A stretch of DNA of 14,656 nucleotides from contig USNB01000013.1 of NCBI GenBank assembly GCA_900555875.1, positions 1 through 14,656 on the forward strand, given 5' to 3'. This document shows, piece after piece, positions 7,393 through 14,080 of this stretch. This DNA is from an uncultured Eubacteriales bacterium. GTDB lineage: Bacteria > Bacillota > Clostridia > Christensenellales > Pumilibacteraceae. Every line of letters begins with the position of its first letter. Within the stretch, counting starts at the first letter, position 1. Made by a program: the position numbers and the translations under genes. The notes beneath the pieces are model-generated. The model did not search any database. It was given only the letters and a program-made list of their open reading frames with translations, and was not told where the DNA came from.

Positions 7393-9756
7393 ATGAACGA
7401 TCCCATTCGCACTCTCGAGCTCGACGAAATACTAAATACGGCTGCGTCTTATGCCGTGTCGCCAAAAGGAAAAGCAAGCATTTCATCGCTGCGTCCGTCG
7501 GGAGATCCGGACGAAATCGCAGACAGGCTGACTCTCACGTCGCAGGCCGAACGCCTGCTTTCCGAATACAGATACGGCGGAGTGGAAAGTTTCGACGATA
7601 CCGACGAGATACTGGAAAAAGTACGGGCGGGAGCAATACTTTCGATGAAAGAACTGCTGAGCGCCGCCACCGTACTTCGCAGCGGACGTCTTGCAAAAGC
7701 CGCAATGGGCACATATCCGGAAGATGTCGACAAGATCAAGGATATCGCGCTCCGTATTTTCGCAGATAAAACATTGGAAGACGATATCCGCCGGGATATA
7801 ATTTCAGATACGGAAATGAGCGACGCGGCAAGCGACACGCTTCGCGACATAAGAGCGAGACTGCGCTCGATGAGGAACAAGCTCACGGAAAAACTCGCGT
7901 CGTATACCCGCAGCAACGAATACTCGTCATACCTTAGAGATAACTTTTACACCGTGCGCGGAGGAAGATACGTTCTGCCGGTGAAAAGCGAATGCCGCGG
8001 CAGCGTGCCCGGATTGCTGCACGATCAGTCTGCGACCGGATCCACAATGTATATAGAGCCGTTCGAGATAGTATCCATGAACAACGACATAGTCAGACTT
8101 GAAGGCGACGAGCAGCGAGAGATCGAACGTATACTCGGAGTGTTTTCGGAAAGAGTCCTTGCACAGGCAGACAACATAGAAGATGCGTCCGAACGCCTTG
8201 CTCTGCTCGACACGTACTTCGGGATGGCGAGATACGGCGATTCGATAGACGCGATCCGACCCGCCGTCAATCATGCGGGAAAAGTGTCGCTCAAAGGAGC
8301 GAGACATCCGTTGATACCGAAGGACCGCGTAGTACCGATAGACATAGAAGTAGGAAACGGGAAAAACATACTGCTCATATCCGGACCGAATACCGGAGGC
8401 AAGACCGCTTCGCTCAAAACCGTCGGACTGTTATCCGCAATGCTCGCATGCGGACTTCTCATACCGTGCAAAGAAGGCAGCGAGATGGCGGTATTTGACA
8501 GGATATTCTGCGACATAGGCGACGATCAGGATATAAGCCAGAACCTCTCAACATTCTCATCGCACATAAAAAATCTGACAGAGATAATGACGTCGTTCAC
8601 GAACGAGAGTCTTATACTTCTCGACGAAATAGGGAGCAGTACGTCTCCCGACGAAGGCGCCGCTCTCGGTATAGGCGTTATGGAATACATCGCAGAAACA
8701 AAAGCAAAAGCGATAATTACCACGCACTACCCCAAGCTCAAAGAGTACGCGATGGCAAGCGGAAAGATCCTGAACGCCGGCATGCAGTTCGATCCCGACA
8801 CCCTGGAACCGACGTATAAGATACTGATGGGATATCCGGGCGTGAGCAATGCGCTCGAAACGGCGAAAGCTCTCGGATTGCCGGATAAAATACTTGCGAC
8901 CGCAAGACGGTCCATGGATCGCACGGAAAATTACGAAACATTGCTTTCCGAAGCTCTTACGCTCAAAGCGAGAGCGGAAGAAGAGCTTACGCTGGCCGAG
9001 GAGGCAAAAGCAGCCGCAGAAAGACGCCTTGCAAAAATAGCTGCGGACGAAAAAAAAGTAAACGAAGCTCTCGAACGAATCAATGCAAACGCAAAAGCAG
9101 AAACAAAACGTCTCGTCAACAAAGCCGTAGACAAAGCAAACGATATAGTAGAAGAAATCAAGCGAGAACTGAAGGAAGCGGACGAACGCGCGCTCCTCAA
9201 AGCAAAACGCGATCTCAAAAGGCTTGAAGCGCTCGCATACGAAGGCGGCGAAACGACCGGCAGCACGCTTACCGAGGACATCGGGGAAAGCGAGATCGTC
9301 CCCGGAGCGAAAGTAGTGATAAAAAGCATCGGGGCTGAAGGATATGTCGCCAAGATCCGAAAGGACAAGAGAGAAGCCGAAGTGAACTGCCTCGGAAAAA
9401 GCATAAAAGTCGGCTTCGCCGATCTCGCGAAGCCTGTGATCGTCTCGTCTCCCGCACAGACGCGCAGACGCAGCGCTCACGTACAGCCTGCGCCGTCCGC
9501 CCCGGCGTCTCCCGTTACACGCGAAATTAACGTGATCGGAGAGACCGTTGCGGATGCCGTCGATACGATCGAGCCGTGGTTGGATAACGCTGCGGATATG
9601 CGTCTTACCGAACTGCGCATAGTCCACGGAAAAGGAACGGGAGCGCTCGGCAGGGGCATACAGACATTTCTCCGGTCTCATCCGGCGGTAAAATCGTTCA
9701 GATACGGCCGTTACGGAGAAGGAGATATGGGAGTCACGATCGTAGAACTTAAATAA
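7393..9756 (+). CDS. mutS2: Endonuclease/ribosome-rescue ATPase MutS2
   Basis: 787 residues, full length. It begins 1 nt after the U32 stop; AAGGAG at 7378-7383 serves the ATG at 7393. Domains in order: the MutS-type lever/clamp region (residues 1-300), the ABC ATPase with Walker A GPNTGGKT at 331-338, signature/Q-region around DDQDISQNLSTFSSH, Walker B LILLDEIG with D411-E412 and STSPDEGAALG, then TTHYP. A long charged coiled coil runs from about 505 to 615, a KOW-like patch covers about 633-680, and the C-terminal Smr domain about 711-787 (HGKGTGALGRG from H745). MutS2 has been linked to suppression of recombination and, more recently, to splitting collided ribosomes. The Smr entry motif is EINVIG, not the LDLR associated with nuclease activity. 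Placement after pheST and a U32 gene is common in Clostridia. Confidence 0.97.
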   Translation: MNDPIRTLELDEILNTAASYAVSPKGKASISSLRPSGDPDEIADRLTLTSQAERLLSEYRYGGVESFDDTDEILEKVRAGAILSMKELLSAATVLRSGRLAKAAMGTYPEDVDKIKDIALRIFADKTLEDDIRRDIISDTEMSDAASDTLRDIRARLRSMRNKLTEKLASYTRSNEYSSYLRDNFYTVRGGRYVLPVKSECRGSVPGLLHDQSATGSTMYIEPFEIVSMNNDIVRLEGDEQREIERILGVFSERVLAQADNIEDASERLALLDTYFGMARYGDSIDAIRPAVNHAGKVSLKGARHPLIPKDRVVPIDIEVGNGKNILLISGPNTGGKTASLKTVGLLSAMLACGLLIPCKEGSEMAVFDRIFCDIGDDQDISQNLSTFSSHIKNLTEIMTSFTNESLILLDEIGSSTSPDEGAALGIGVMEYIAETKAKAIITTHYPKLKEYAMASGKILNAGMQFDPDTLEPTYKILMGYPGVSNALETAKALGLPDKILATARRSMDRTENYETLLSEALTLKARAEEELTLAEEAKAAAERRLAKIAADEKKVNEALERINANAKAETKRLVNKAVDKANDIVEEIKRELKEADERALLKAKRDLKRLEALAYEGGETTGSTLTEDIGESEIVPGAKVVIKSIGAEGYVAKIRKDKREAEVNCLGKSIKVGFADLAKPVIVSSPAQTRRRSAHVQPAPSAPASPVTREINVIGETVADAVDTIEPWLDNAADMRLTELRIVHGKGTGALGRGIQTFLRSHPAVKSFRYGRYGEGDMGVTIVELK

Positions 9757-9779
9757 AGCCGACCGCTATGTATGAAATA

Positions 9780-9829
9780 TGTCGAATAAAGTCTATTATT
9801 ACTCGAATATGAACGAATATTGTAGAATT
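9780..9829 (+). promoter_or_regulatory. Phased array of 0A-box-like heptads
   Basis: Between mutS2 and the Spo0A-domain gene lies an AT-rich stretch with nonamers at 9780 (TGTCGAATA, containing an exact TGTCGAA 0A box), 9790 (AGTCTATTA, weak), 9801 (ACTCGAATA), 9811 (GAACGAATA) and 9821 (TGTAGAATT). Steps are 10, 11, 10 and 10 bp, about one DNA turn, all in the same orientation. Spo0A is known to bind 0A boxes in tandem head-to-tail at 10-bp centre spacing, so the array fits that mode. It ends 23 bp before the -35 box at 9852, a position suited to an activator or autoregulator. The repeats and spacing are visible; the regulator is inferred. A single TGTCGAA by itself would be expected by chance in a window of this size. 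Confidence 0.5.
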
Positions 9830-9851
9830 TCGTATAAAATAAACGCATTCA

Positions 9852-9880
9852 TTGACAATCTTGCAAACAAATGATATAAT
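9852..9880 (+). promoter_or_regulatory. Perfect sigma-A promoter of the Spo0A-domain gene
   Basis: TTGACA at 9852-9857 and TATAAT at 9875-9880 with a 17-bp spacer. Both hexamers are exact consensus, so basal transcription should be strong and begin near 9887, leaving a leader of about 34 nt before the ATG. Confidence 0.9.
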
Positions 9881-9920
9881 ATGACAGCACATTACGAAAA
9901 AATATGCGGAGGATAGATCA

Positions 9921-10316
9921 ATGACGGATGATCTCGAAAAATTCACCGTAAAAGCGATGTCGGAATATCTCACCGGTATGGGGATTTATCCCAATACCGC
10001 CGGGTACACTTACATACTCGAATCCGTATGCCTGGCTGTCAAACGCGGATTACGCGGCTTATCGATCTGCAAACTATATGCCGACGTGGGAAAAGACGCA
10101 AATAAATCGGGAGCCGCCGTGGAGCGAGCGATAAGAAACGCCATATGCAAATGTACGGACGAAGGCAGAATGAATACGATAAACGAATACTTCGGACACA
10201 CGGTCTATTCCGACAGATTCCCCATGCGCGCAGGCGAACTTATATGTCTGTTCGCGTCCAAGATCATAGGGGATTATGCCGAGATATACGAAGAATATTT
10301 TTCGAAAAGCAGATAA
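9921..10316 (+). CDS. Stand-alone Spo0A C-terminal-like DNA-binding protein
   Basis: 131 residues; the ATG at 9921 has GGAGG at 9908-9912. Residues about 12-115 align by eye with the whole effector domain of Spo0A: YLTGMGIYPNTAGYTYILES (Spo0A: GVPAHIKGY-YLR-A), a GLRGLSICKLYADVGKD segment like LLGSITKVLYPDIAKK, the recognition helix AAVERAIRNAI (Spo0A VERAIRHAI), and INEYFGHTV (SLFGYTV). The N-terminal receiver domain carrying the phosphorylated aspartate is absent, as is any linker. The protein therefore cannot be switched by the phosphorelay in the normal way. It has its own promoter and the 0A-box-like array upstream. Possible roles are a constitutive binder of 0A boxes, a competitor of Spo0A, or a partner that dimerises with it. 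Whether the organism also has full-length Spo0A cannot be seen here. Receiver-less Spo0A-like proteins occur in clostridial genomes, but I know of no assigned function. Confidence 0.85.
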   Translation: MTDDLEKFTVKAMSEYLTGMGIYPNTAGYTYILESVCLAVKRGLRGLSICKLYADVGKDANKSGAAVERAIRNAICKCTDEGRMNTINEYFGHTVYSDRFPMRAGELICLFASKIIGDYAEIYEEYFSKSR

Positions 10317-10322
10317 AACTGC

Positions 10323-10351
10323 CGGACGGAATCCGCAGCGATGTCTGTCCG
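10323..10351 (+). other. Hairpin after the Spo0A-domain gene
   Basis: CGGACGGA (10323-10330) pairs with TCTGTCCG (10344-10351) with one wobble, and the inner ATC/GAT adds three pairs. There is no T tract, so it is not a standard intrinsic terminator. It could be a 3'-end stabiliser or a factor-dependent end, or may be chance. Confidence 0.3.
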
Positions 10352-10459
10352 CGCACGGGCAACGCATATTAACGATCTTTCCGTCCCGCGGACCGGCAAA
10401 CAGCGCCCCGGATTATTGATCCGATCGCTTTAAAACCCGCCCGACGTCCTTATTTGCAG

Positions 10460-10476
10460 CGATTTTTTGAAAATCG
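10460..10476. other. Short inverted repeat upstream of the thrS promoter
   Basis: CGATTTT (10460-10466) and AAAATCG (10470-10476) around TTG, 13 bp before the -35 box. It could be a weak terminator for the preceding gene or an operator-like site. The stretch 10317-10459 holds no gene and no other convincing element. Confidence 0.3.
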
Positions 10477-10489
10477 AGCCGTTTTATAC

Positions 10490-10518
10490 TTGACATTGCA
10501 CCGCTTATGCGCTAAAAT
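10490..10518 (+). promoter_or_regulatory. Sigma-A promoter of thrS
   Basis: TTGACA (10490-10495) and TAAAAT (10513-10518) with a 17-bp spacer. Transcription should start near 10525 and enter the threonine T-box leader. Confidence 0.85.
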
Positions 10519-10524
10519 ATCCAT

Positions 10525-10760
10525 ACAAATGAATTTTCGCATATCCGGGGACAAGTAATAACGGGCAACGATACGGAGAAGAGAGTGTCTGCAAAGGCTG
10601 AAACGGACGCACGTACCGCCGGAATGAAACCACCTGCGGAGCGAAACGCACCGCGTCCGCGACGGACGCGTCAATAAGGTCGCCGCACAGGCGATGAAAT
10701 AAGGTGGAACCACGATTTGAAACATCGTCCTTAAGCTCATGCTTGAGGACTTATTTTTTT
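10525..10760 (+). promoter_or_regulatory. T-box leader, threonine-specific (specifier ACC)
   Basis: This leader lets thrS be read only when tRNA-Thr is uncharged. AGAGAG is at 10580-10585, followed by the distal stem I helix GTGTCTG with CGGACGC. The specifier is ACC at 10629-10631, followed by AC and CTGCGGAG, exactly parallel to the pheS leader. A CGCGTCCG/CGGACGCG hairpin (10652-10659 with 10663-10670) and a TCGCC/GGCGA stem III (10680-10684 with 10690-10694) follow. The T-box core is GGTGGAACCACG at 10703-10714. AAGG (10701-10704) pairs with CCTT (10729-10732), and ACGAT (10712-10716) with ATCGT (10724-10728), to build the antiterminator. The UGGA bulge predicts a U discriminator base on the cognate tRNA-Thr. 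Confidence 0.93.
10727..10760 (+). terminator. Intrinsic terminator within the thrS T-box
   Basis: GTCCTTAAGC (10727-10736) pairs with GCTTGAGGAC (10741-10750) with one wobble, loop TCAT, then TTATTTTTTT. The 5' arm contains the CCTT used by the competing antiterminator. Confidence 0.93.
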
Positions 10761-10791
10761 CCGCAATAAGCGGGCAGATACGGAGGTAAAA

Positions 10792-12732
10792 ATGACTGTA
10801 ACCCTCAAAGACGGATCGACGATGGAAGTCGAACAGGGAGAAAAGATCATCGATGTGGCGCGCAAAATAAGCGAAGGTCTTGCGCGCAACGCGCTGATCG
10901 CCAAAATGAACGGCAAGCCCGTAGATCTCGGGCGCACGATAGACGGCGACTGCACGCTCGAGATACTGACGTTCAAAGACGAAGAAGGCAGAGACGCTTA
11001 TCGCCATACATGCGCTCATATACTCGCGCAGGCAGTCAAAAATCTCTATCCGGAAGCAAAACTTGCCATAGGTCCGGCGATAAGAACGGGATTTTACTAT
11101 GATTTTGATTTTCCGTCGCCCATAACCATGGACGATCTGCCGCGCATAGAAAAAGAGATGGAGTCCATCATAAAAGCAGATCTTCCCATCGAACGCAGCG
11201 TCGTCACTCGCAAACAGGCGCTTACGCGTATGCGCGGTTTCGACGAGATATATAAACTCCAGCTTATCGAAGATCTTCCGAGAGGAAGCGAGATAACGCT
11301 GTATACGCAGGGAAATTTCGTCGATCTTTGCGCAGGACCGCACCTTATGAGCACGGGTAAAGTAAAATGCTTCAAACTCACTCAGATCACCGGCGCTTAT
11401 TGGCGCGGCAATGAGCAGAACAAAATGCTCACGCGCATATACGGAACGGCATTCGAGAAAAAATCCGAGCTGACCGAATATCTCAACGCCATAGAAGAAG
11501 CAAAAAAGCGCGATCACAACAAACTCGGAAGAGAGCTCGGCATATTCATGACCGATGAACTCGTAGGTCAGGGGCTTCCGCTGCTCATGCCCAACGGAGC
11601 AAAGCTGTTCCAGATACTTCAGCGTTTCGTTGAAGATGAAGAAGCACGGCGCGGATACATGCTCACAAAAACGCCGTATATGGCAAAGAGCGATCTTTAT
11701 AAAGTCTCCGGGCATTGGGATCATTATAAAGACGGTATGTTTGTACTCGGCGACGAAGCAATGGACGACGAGGTCATGGCTCTCCGGCCCATGACGTGTC
11801 CGTTCCAGTATCTCATATATAAAAACGGAATAAAGAGTTACAGGGACCTGCCTTGCAGATATAACGAAACGAGCACGCTTTTCCGAAACGAAAGCAGCGG
11901 CGAAATGCACGGACTGACGCGCGTCCGCCAGTTCACGCTTTCGGAAGCACACATAATCTGTACCCCGGAACAGGTAGAAGAAGAATTCAAAGGGGTATTC
12001 GAGCTTATCCTCTATATGGAGAAATGCCTCGGCATATCCGACGAGATATCTTTCCGCTTTTCGAAGTGGGATCCGAAAAACAAGAAAAAATACATCAACG
12101 ATCCCAAGGCATGGACGGAAACGCAGGCTCTTATGAAGAAAATACTCGACGACCTGCACATCGACTATGTGGAAGCAGACGGCGAAGCGGCGTTCTACGG
12201 ACCCAAACTCGATCTCCAGGCACGCAACGTATGGGGAAAGGAAGATACCATAATAACGATACAGCTTGATTTCTGCGCAGCAGAGAGATTCGATATGTTC
12301 TATATCGCGGAAGACGGCACGCGTAAACGTCCTATGGTCATACACCGTTCTTCCATAGGAAGTTACGAGAGGACCATCGCGATGCTCATCGAAAAATACG
12401 CGGGCGCATTCCCCGTATGGATGTCCCCGAATCAGGTCAAAGTACTCGCGCTCACAGACAGAACTGCCGACAAGTGCAAAGAGACCGTAAGCCGTCTGCA
12501 GGCGCTCGGCATCCGTGCGACAGCCGACCTGCGCAACGAAAAAATAGGATTCAAGATAAGAGAAGCGCAGCTCGAAAAAACGCCTTACATGCTGATCATC
12601 GGCGACCGCGAGGCAGAGGAGGACAAAGTATCCGTGCGCGGACGGAGAGCGGGAGACCTCGGCAGCATGTCGTTCGATGAATTCGTAACGAGGATAAGAC
12701 GCGAGATCGAAACTTTTTCTTCGGAAAACTGA
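10792..12732 (+). CDS. thrS: Threonine--tRNA ligase
   Basis: Charges tRNA-Thr and clears serine mischarging. 646 residues, full length; GGAGG at 10781-10785 precedes the ATG. Domains in order: TGS (about 1-62), editing domain (about 63-225) with H72-x3-H76 and C180-x3-H184, class II catalytic core (about 240-530), and anticodon-binding domain (about 540-640). The catalytic zinc ligands are C336 in MTCPFQ, H387 in SEAHI and H518 in MVIHR. Motif 2 is FRNESSGEMHGLTRVRQFT, and motif 3 is SSIGSYER. The MTCPFQ form replaces the MNCPGH of the Escherichia coli enzyme; as I recall it is usual in Clostridia. The gene is a single unit behind its own promoter and T-box. infC follows 187 nt later with a separate promoter. 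Confidence 0.98.
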   Translation: MTVTLKDGSTMEVEQGEKIIDVARKISEGLARNALIAKMNGKPVDLGRTIDGDCTLEILTFKDEEGRDAYRHTCAHILAQAVKNLYPEAKLAIGPAIRTGFYYDFDFPSPITMDDLPRIEKEMESIIKADLPIERSVVTRKQALTRMRGFDEIYKLQLIEDLPRGSEITLYTQGNFVDLCAGPHLMSTGKVKCFKLTQITGAYWRGNEQNKMLTRIYGTAFEKKSELTEYLNAIEEAKKRDHNKLGRELGIFMTDELVGQGLPLLMPNGAKLFQILQRFVEDEEARRGYMLTKTPYMAKSDLYKVSGHWDHYKDGMFVLGDEAMDDEVMALRPMTCPFQYLIYKNGIKSYRDLPCRYNETSTLFRNESSGEMHGLTRVRQFTLSEAHIICTPEQVEEEFKGVFELILYMEKCLGISDEISFRFSKWDPKNKKKYINDPKAWTETQALMKKILDDLHIDYVEADGEAAFYGPKLDLQARNVWGKEDTIITIQLDFCAAERFDMFYIAEDGTRKRPMVIHRSSIGSYERTIAMLIEKYAGAFPVWMSPNQVKVLALTDRTADKCKETVSRLQALGIRATADLRNEKIGFKIREAQLEKTPYMLIIGDREAEEDKVSVRGRRAGDLGSMSFDEFVTRIRREIETFSSEN

Positions 12733-12742
12733 ATAAAAACGG

Positions 12743-12771
12743 TTGACAAACGGGAATATATCGCATATAAT
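12743..12771 (+). promoter_or_regulatory. Perfect sigma-A promoter of infC-rpmI-rplT
   Basis: TTGACA (12743-12748) and TATAAT (12766-12771), both exact consensus with a 17-bp spacer. It lies 10 nt after the thrS stop. The leader would begin near 12778 and run about 140 nt to infC. Confidence 0.93.
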
Positions 12772-12777
12772 ATTTTG

Positions 12778-12906
12778 TGTTGAAAGCAGATCTTTATCTC
12801 ACCGTTCGGGCATGCTCGGAACGGTAACGCAAAATTCATAACCGTTTTGATAATATTCGATATCATTGGTAATGAGCGTGAGATTTGTTTTCACGCTCAT
12901 TCTTTT
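12778..12906 (+). promoter_or_regulatory. infC operon attenuator leader (L20-leader-like)
   Basis: In Bacillus the infC-rpmI-rplT mRNA is shut off by ribosomal protein L20 binding its leader. Here ACCGTT occurs twice, at 12801-12806 and 12841-12846, and the one AACGGT at 12820-12825 can pair with either, giving two exclusive folds. The first fold is a 7-bp hairpin (ACCGTTC with GAACGGT). Further down, TCATT (12863-12867) can pair with AATGA (12871-12875), which overlaps the 5' arm of the terminator at 12872. These alternatives are visible. L20 as ligand is inferred from operon content, and no match to a specific RNA family was computed. Confidence 0.72.
12872..12906 (+). terminator. Attenuator terminator ahead of infC
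   Basis: ATGAGCGTGA (12872-12881) pairs perfectly with TCACGCTCAT (12891-12900) around GATTTGTTT, followed by TCTTTT. It sits directly before the infC ribosome-binding site, so it must be overcome for the operon to be expressed. Confidence 0.85.
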
Positions 12907-12919
12907 ATGGAGGTCAACC

Positions 12920-13444
12920 ATTATAAACAAGCAGCCCGAGGTGGAAATCAATCAGAGGATCCGCGATCGCGAAGTGCGCCTTATCGGCGAAAACGGCGAA
13001 CAGCTCGGTATCATGAGCGCGGAAGCGGCGAACAGGATCGCAGACGAGCATAATCTCGACCTTGTCAAGATCAGCCCGCAGGCGAAACCGCCCGTGTGCA
13101 AGCTGATGGACTACAGCAAGTACAAATTCGAAAAGTCCAAAAAAGAAAAGGAAGCCAAGAAAAACCAGAAGCAGAACGAACTCAAAAAAATCTGGCTTTC
13201 CATGACCATCGACAGGCACGACCTTGAAACCAAAGCTCGCGCTGCAGCTAAGTTCTGCGTTGCGGGCAACAAGGTAGAGGTCTCTATAAGAATGAAAGGA
13301 CGGCAGCAGGCTCACGCCAAACTGGGCGTTGAAGTCATGCACGAGTTCTTCGGTATCATAGAAGACGTATGCGTTATAGAAAAAGCTCCGACCACGGAAG
13401 GACGCAACATACTCATGATACTTGCACCCAAAAAACAGATCTGA
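12920..13444 (+). CDS. infC: Translation initiation factor IF-3 (AUU start)
   Basis: IF-3 binds the 30S subunit, prevents early 50S joining and checks the start codon. 174 residues when started at ATT, 12920-12922, with GGAGG at 12909-12913 (6-nt spacing). The only in-frame ATGs upstream lie inside the attenuator hairpin region, where they would add 18 hydrophobic residues unlike IF-3. The start gives [20 protein letters not shown], the normal N-terminus. The N-domain covers about residues 1-80 ([30 protein letters not shown]), then a lysine-rich linker, then the C-domain (about 90-174) with RMKGRQQAH and the ending [16 protein letters not shown]. An AUU start is typical of infC and lets IF-3 reduce its own translation. 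First gene of the operon with rpmI and rplT. Confidence 0.96.
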   Translation: MINKQPEVEINQRIRDREVRLIGENGEQLGIMSAEAANRIADEHNLDLVKISPQAKPPVCKLMDYSKYKFEKSKKEKEAKKNQKQNELKKIWLSMTIDRHDLETKARAAAKFCVAGNKVEVSIRMKGRQQAHAKLGVEVMHEFFGIIEDVCVIEKAPTTEGRNILMILAPKKQI

Positions 13445-13472
13445 AAATAAACTTTACGGAGGGTCAACAGAT

Positions 13473-13676
13473 ATGCCTAAAATGAAGAGCCACAGCGGCG
13501 CGAAGAAACGTTTTCGCGTCAGCAAGAGCGGCAAAGTAAAACGCAATTATCAGAATAAAAATCATATTCTGACCAAGAAAGACAGTAAGAGAAAGATGAA
13601 GCTCCGTCAGGGAGCGTACCTTGCTTCCGCAGAGGAATCCAAGACGGTAAAAGTAATGCTGCAGGGCAGGAGGTAA
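13473..13676 (+). CDS. rpmI: 50S ribosomal protein L35 (bL35)
   Basis: 67 residues, strongly basic, starting [14 protein letters not shown] with the family's typical [19 protein letters not shown] core. The ATG at 13473 has GGAGGG at 13458-13463 and gives the normal length; an upstream in-frame ATG would add a 17-residue tail that overlaps infC. It is 28 nt after infC and 6 nt before rplT. Large-subunit protein. Confidence 0.98.
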   Translation: MPKMKSHSGAKKRFRVSKSGKVKRNYQNKNHILTKKDSKRKMKLRQGAYLASAEESKTVKVMLQGRR

Positions 13677-13682
13677 TTTCTT

Positions 13683-14033
13683 ATGAGAATAAAGAGAAGC
13701 GTAAACGCACTTAAAAAACGCAGAAAGATAATGAAGCTCGCTAAGGGCTACTTCGGTTCAAAATCCCGCTCCTACAGGATAGCCCGCGAAGCCGTGATGA
13801 AGTCCCAGATGTATGCATTCATCGGACGTCGCCGTAAAAAGAGAGATTTCCGCAGACTTTGGATCGCAAGGATCAACGCAGCGGCAAGACTCAACGGTAT
13901 GTCTTACAGCAAATTCATGCACGGGCTCAAAGCAAGCGGCATCGAACTCAACAGAAAGGTGCTTGCTGATATAGCCGTGACCGACGGAGCTACGTTTGCT
14001 AAGCTCGCGGAAAAGGCAAAGGCTGCACAATAA
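13683..14033 (+). CDS. rplT: 50S ribosomal protein L20 (bL20)
   Basis: 116 residues, the usual length. It begins [20 protein letters not shown] (most homologues read MARVK-), continues [21 protein letters not shown] and [20 protein letters not shown], and ends with the globular domain ([29 protein letters not shown]). The ribosome-binding site AGGAGGT (13668-13674) runs into the rpmI stop codon. L20 is needed for early 50S assembly and is the known repressor of this operon in Bacillus, so it is the likely ligand of the leader at 12778. A strong terminator follows. Confidence 0.98.
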   Translation: MRIKRSVNALKKRRKIMKLAKGYFGSKSRSYRIAREAVMKSQMYAFIGRRRKKRDFRRLWIARINAAARLNGMSYSKFMHGLKASGIELNRKVLADIAVTDGATFAKLAEKAKAAQ

Positions 14034-14040
14034 CCGAATA

Positions 14041-14069
14041 AAACAGAAGCCCGGACGGCTTCTGTTTTT
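14041..14069 (+). terminator. Intrinsic terminator after rplT
   Basis: AAACAGAAGCC (14041-14051) pairs perfectly with GGCTTCTGTTT (14057-14067), loop CGGAC, followed by T residues. It ends the infC operon only 12 nt before the next gene's start codon. Confidence 0.93.
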
Positions 14070-14080
14070 GGTTTGATTAT

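Noticed and set aside
8557..9681. A 374-codon minus-strand open frame opposite mutS2
   Set aside because: Its phenylalanine/cysteine/arginine-rich product is the typical antisense reading of a lysine/alanine/glutamate-rich coiled coil; no domain is recognisable.
10450..12345. A 631-codon open frame on the minus strand opposite thrS and its leader
   Set aside because: It is a shadow of thrS codon use (stop-complement codons TTA, CTA and TCA are rare here). It shows no family resemblance, no ribosome-binding site, and runs across a T-box on the other strand.
12866..12919. An 18-residue N-terminal extension of IF-3 starting at ATG 12866
   Set aside because: It would be encoded by the attenuator hairpin, has no ribosome-binding site, and does not resemble IF-3; ATT at 12920 is the right start.
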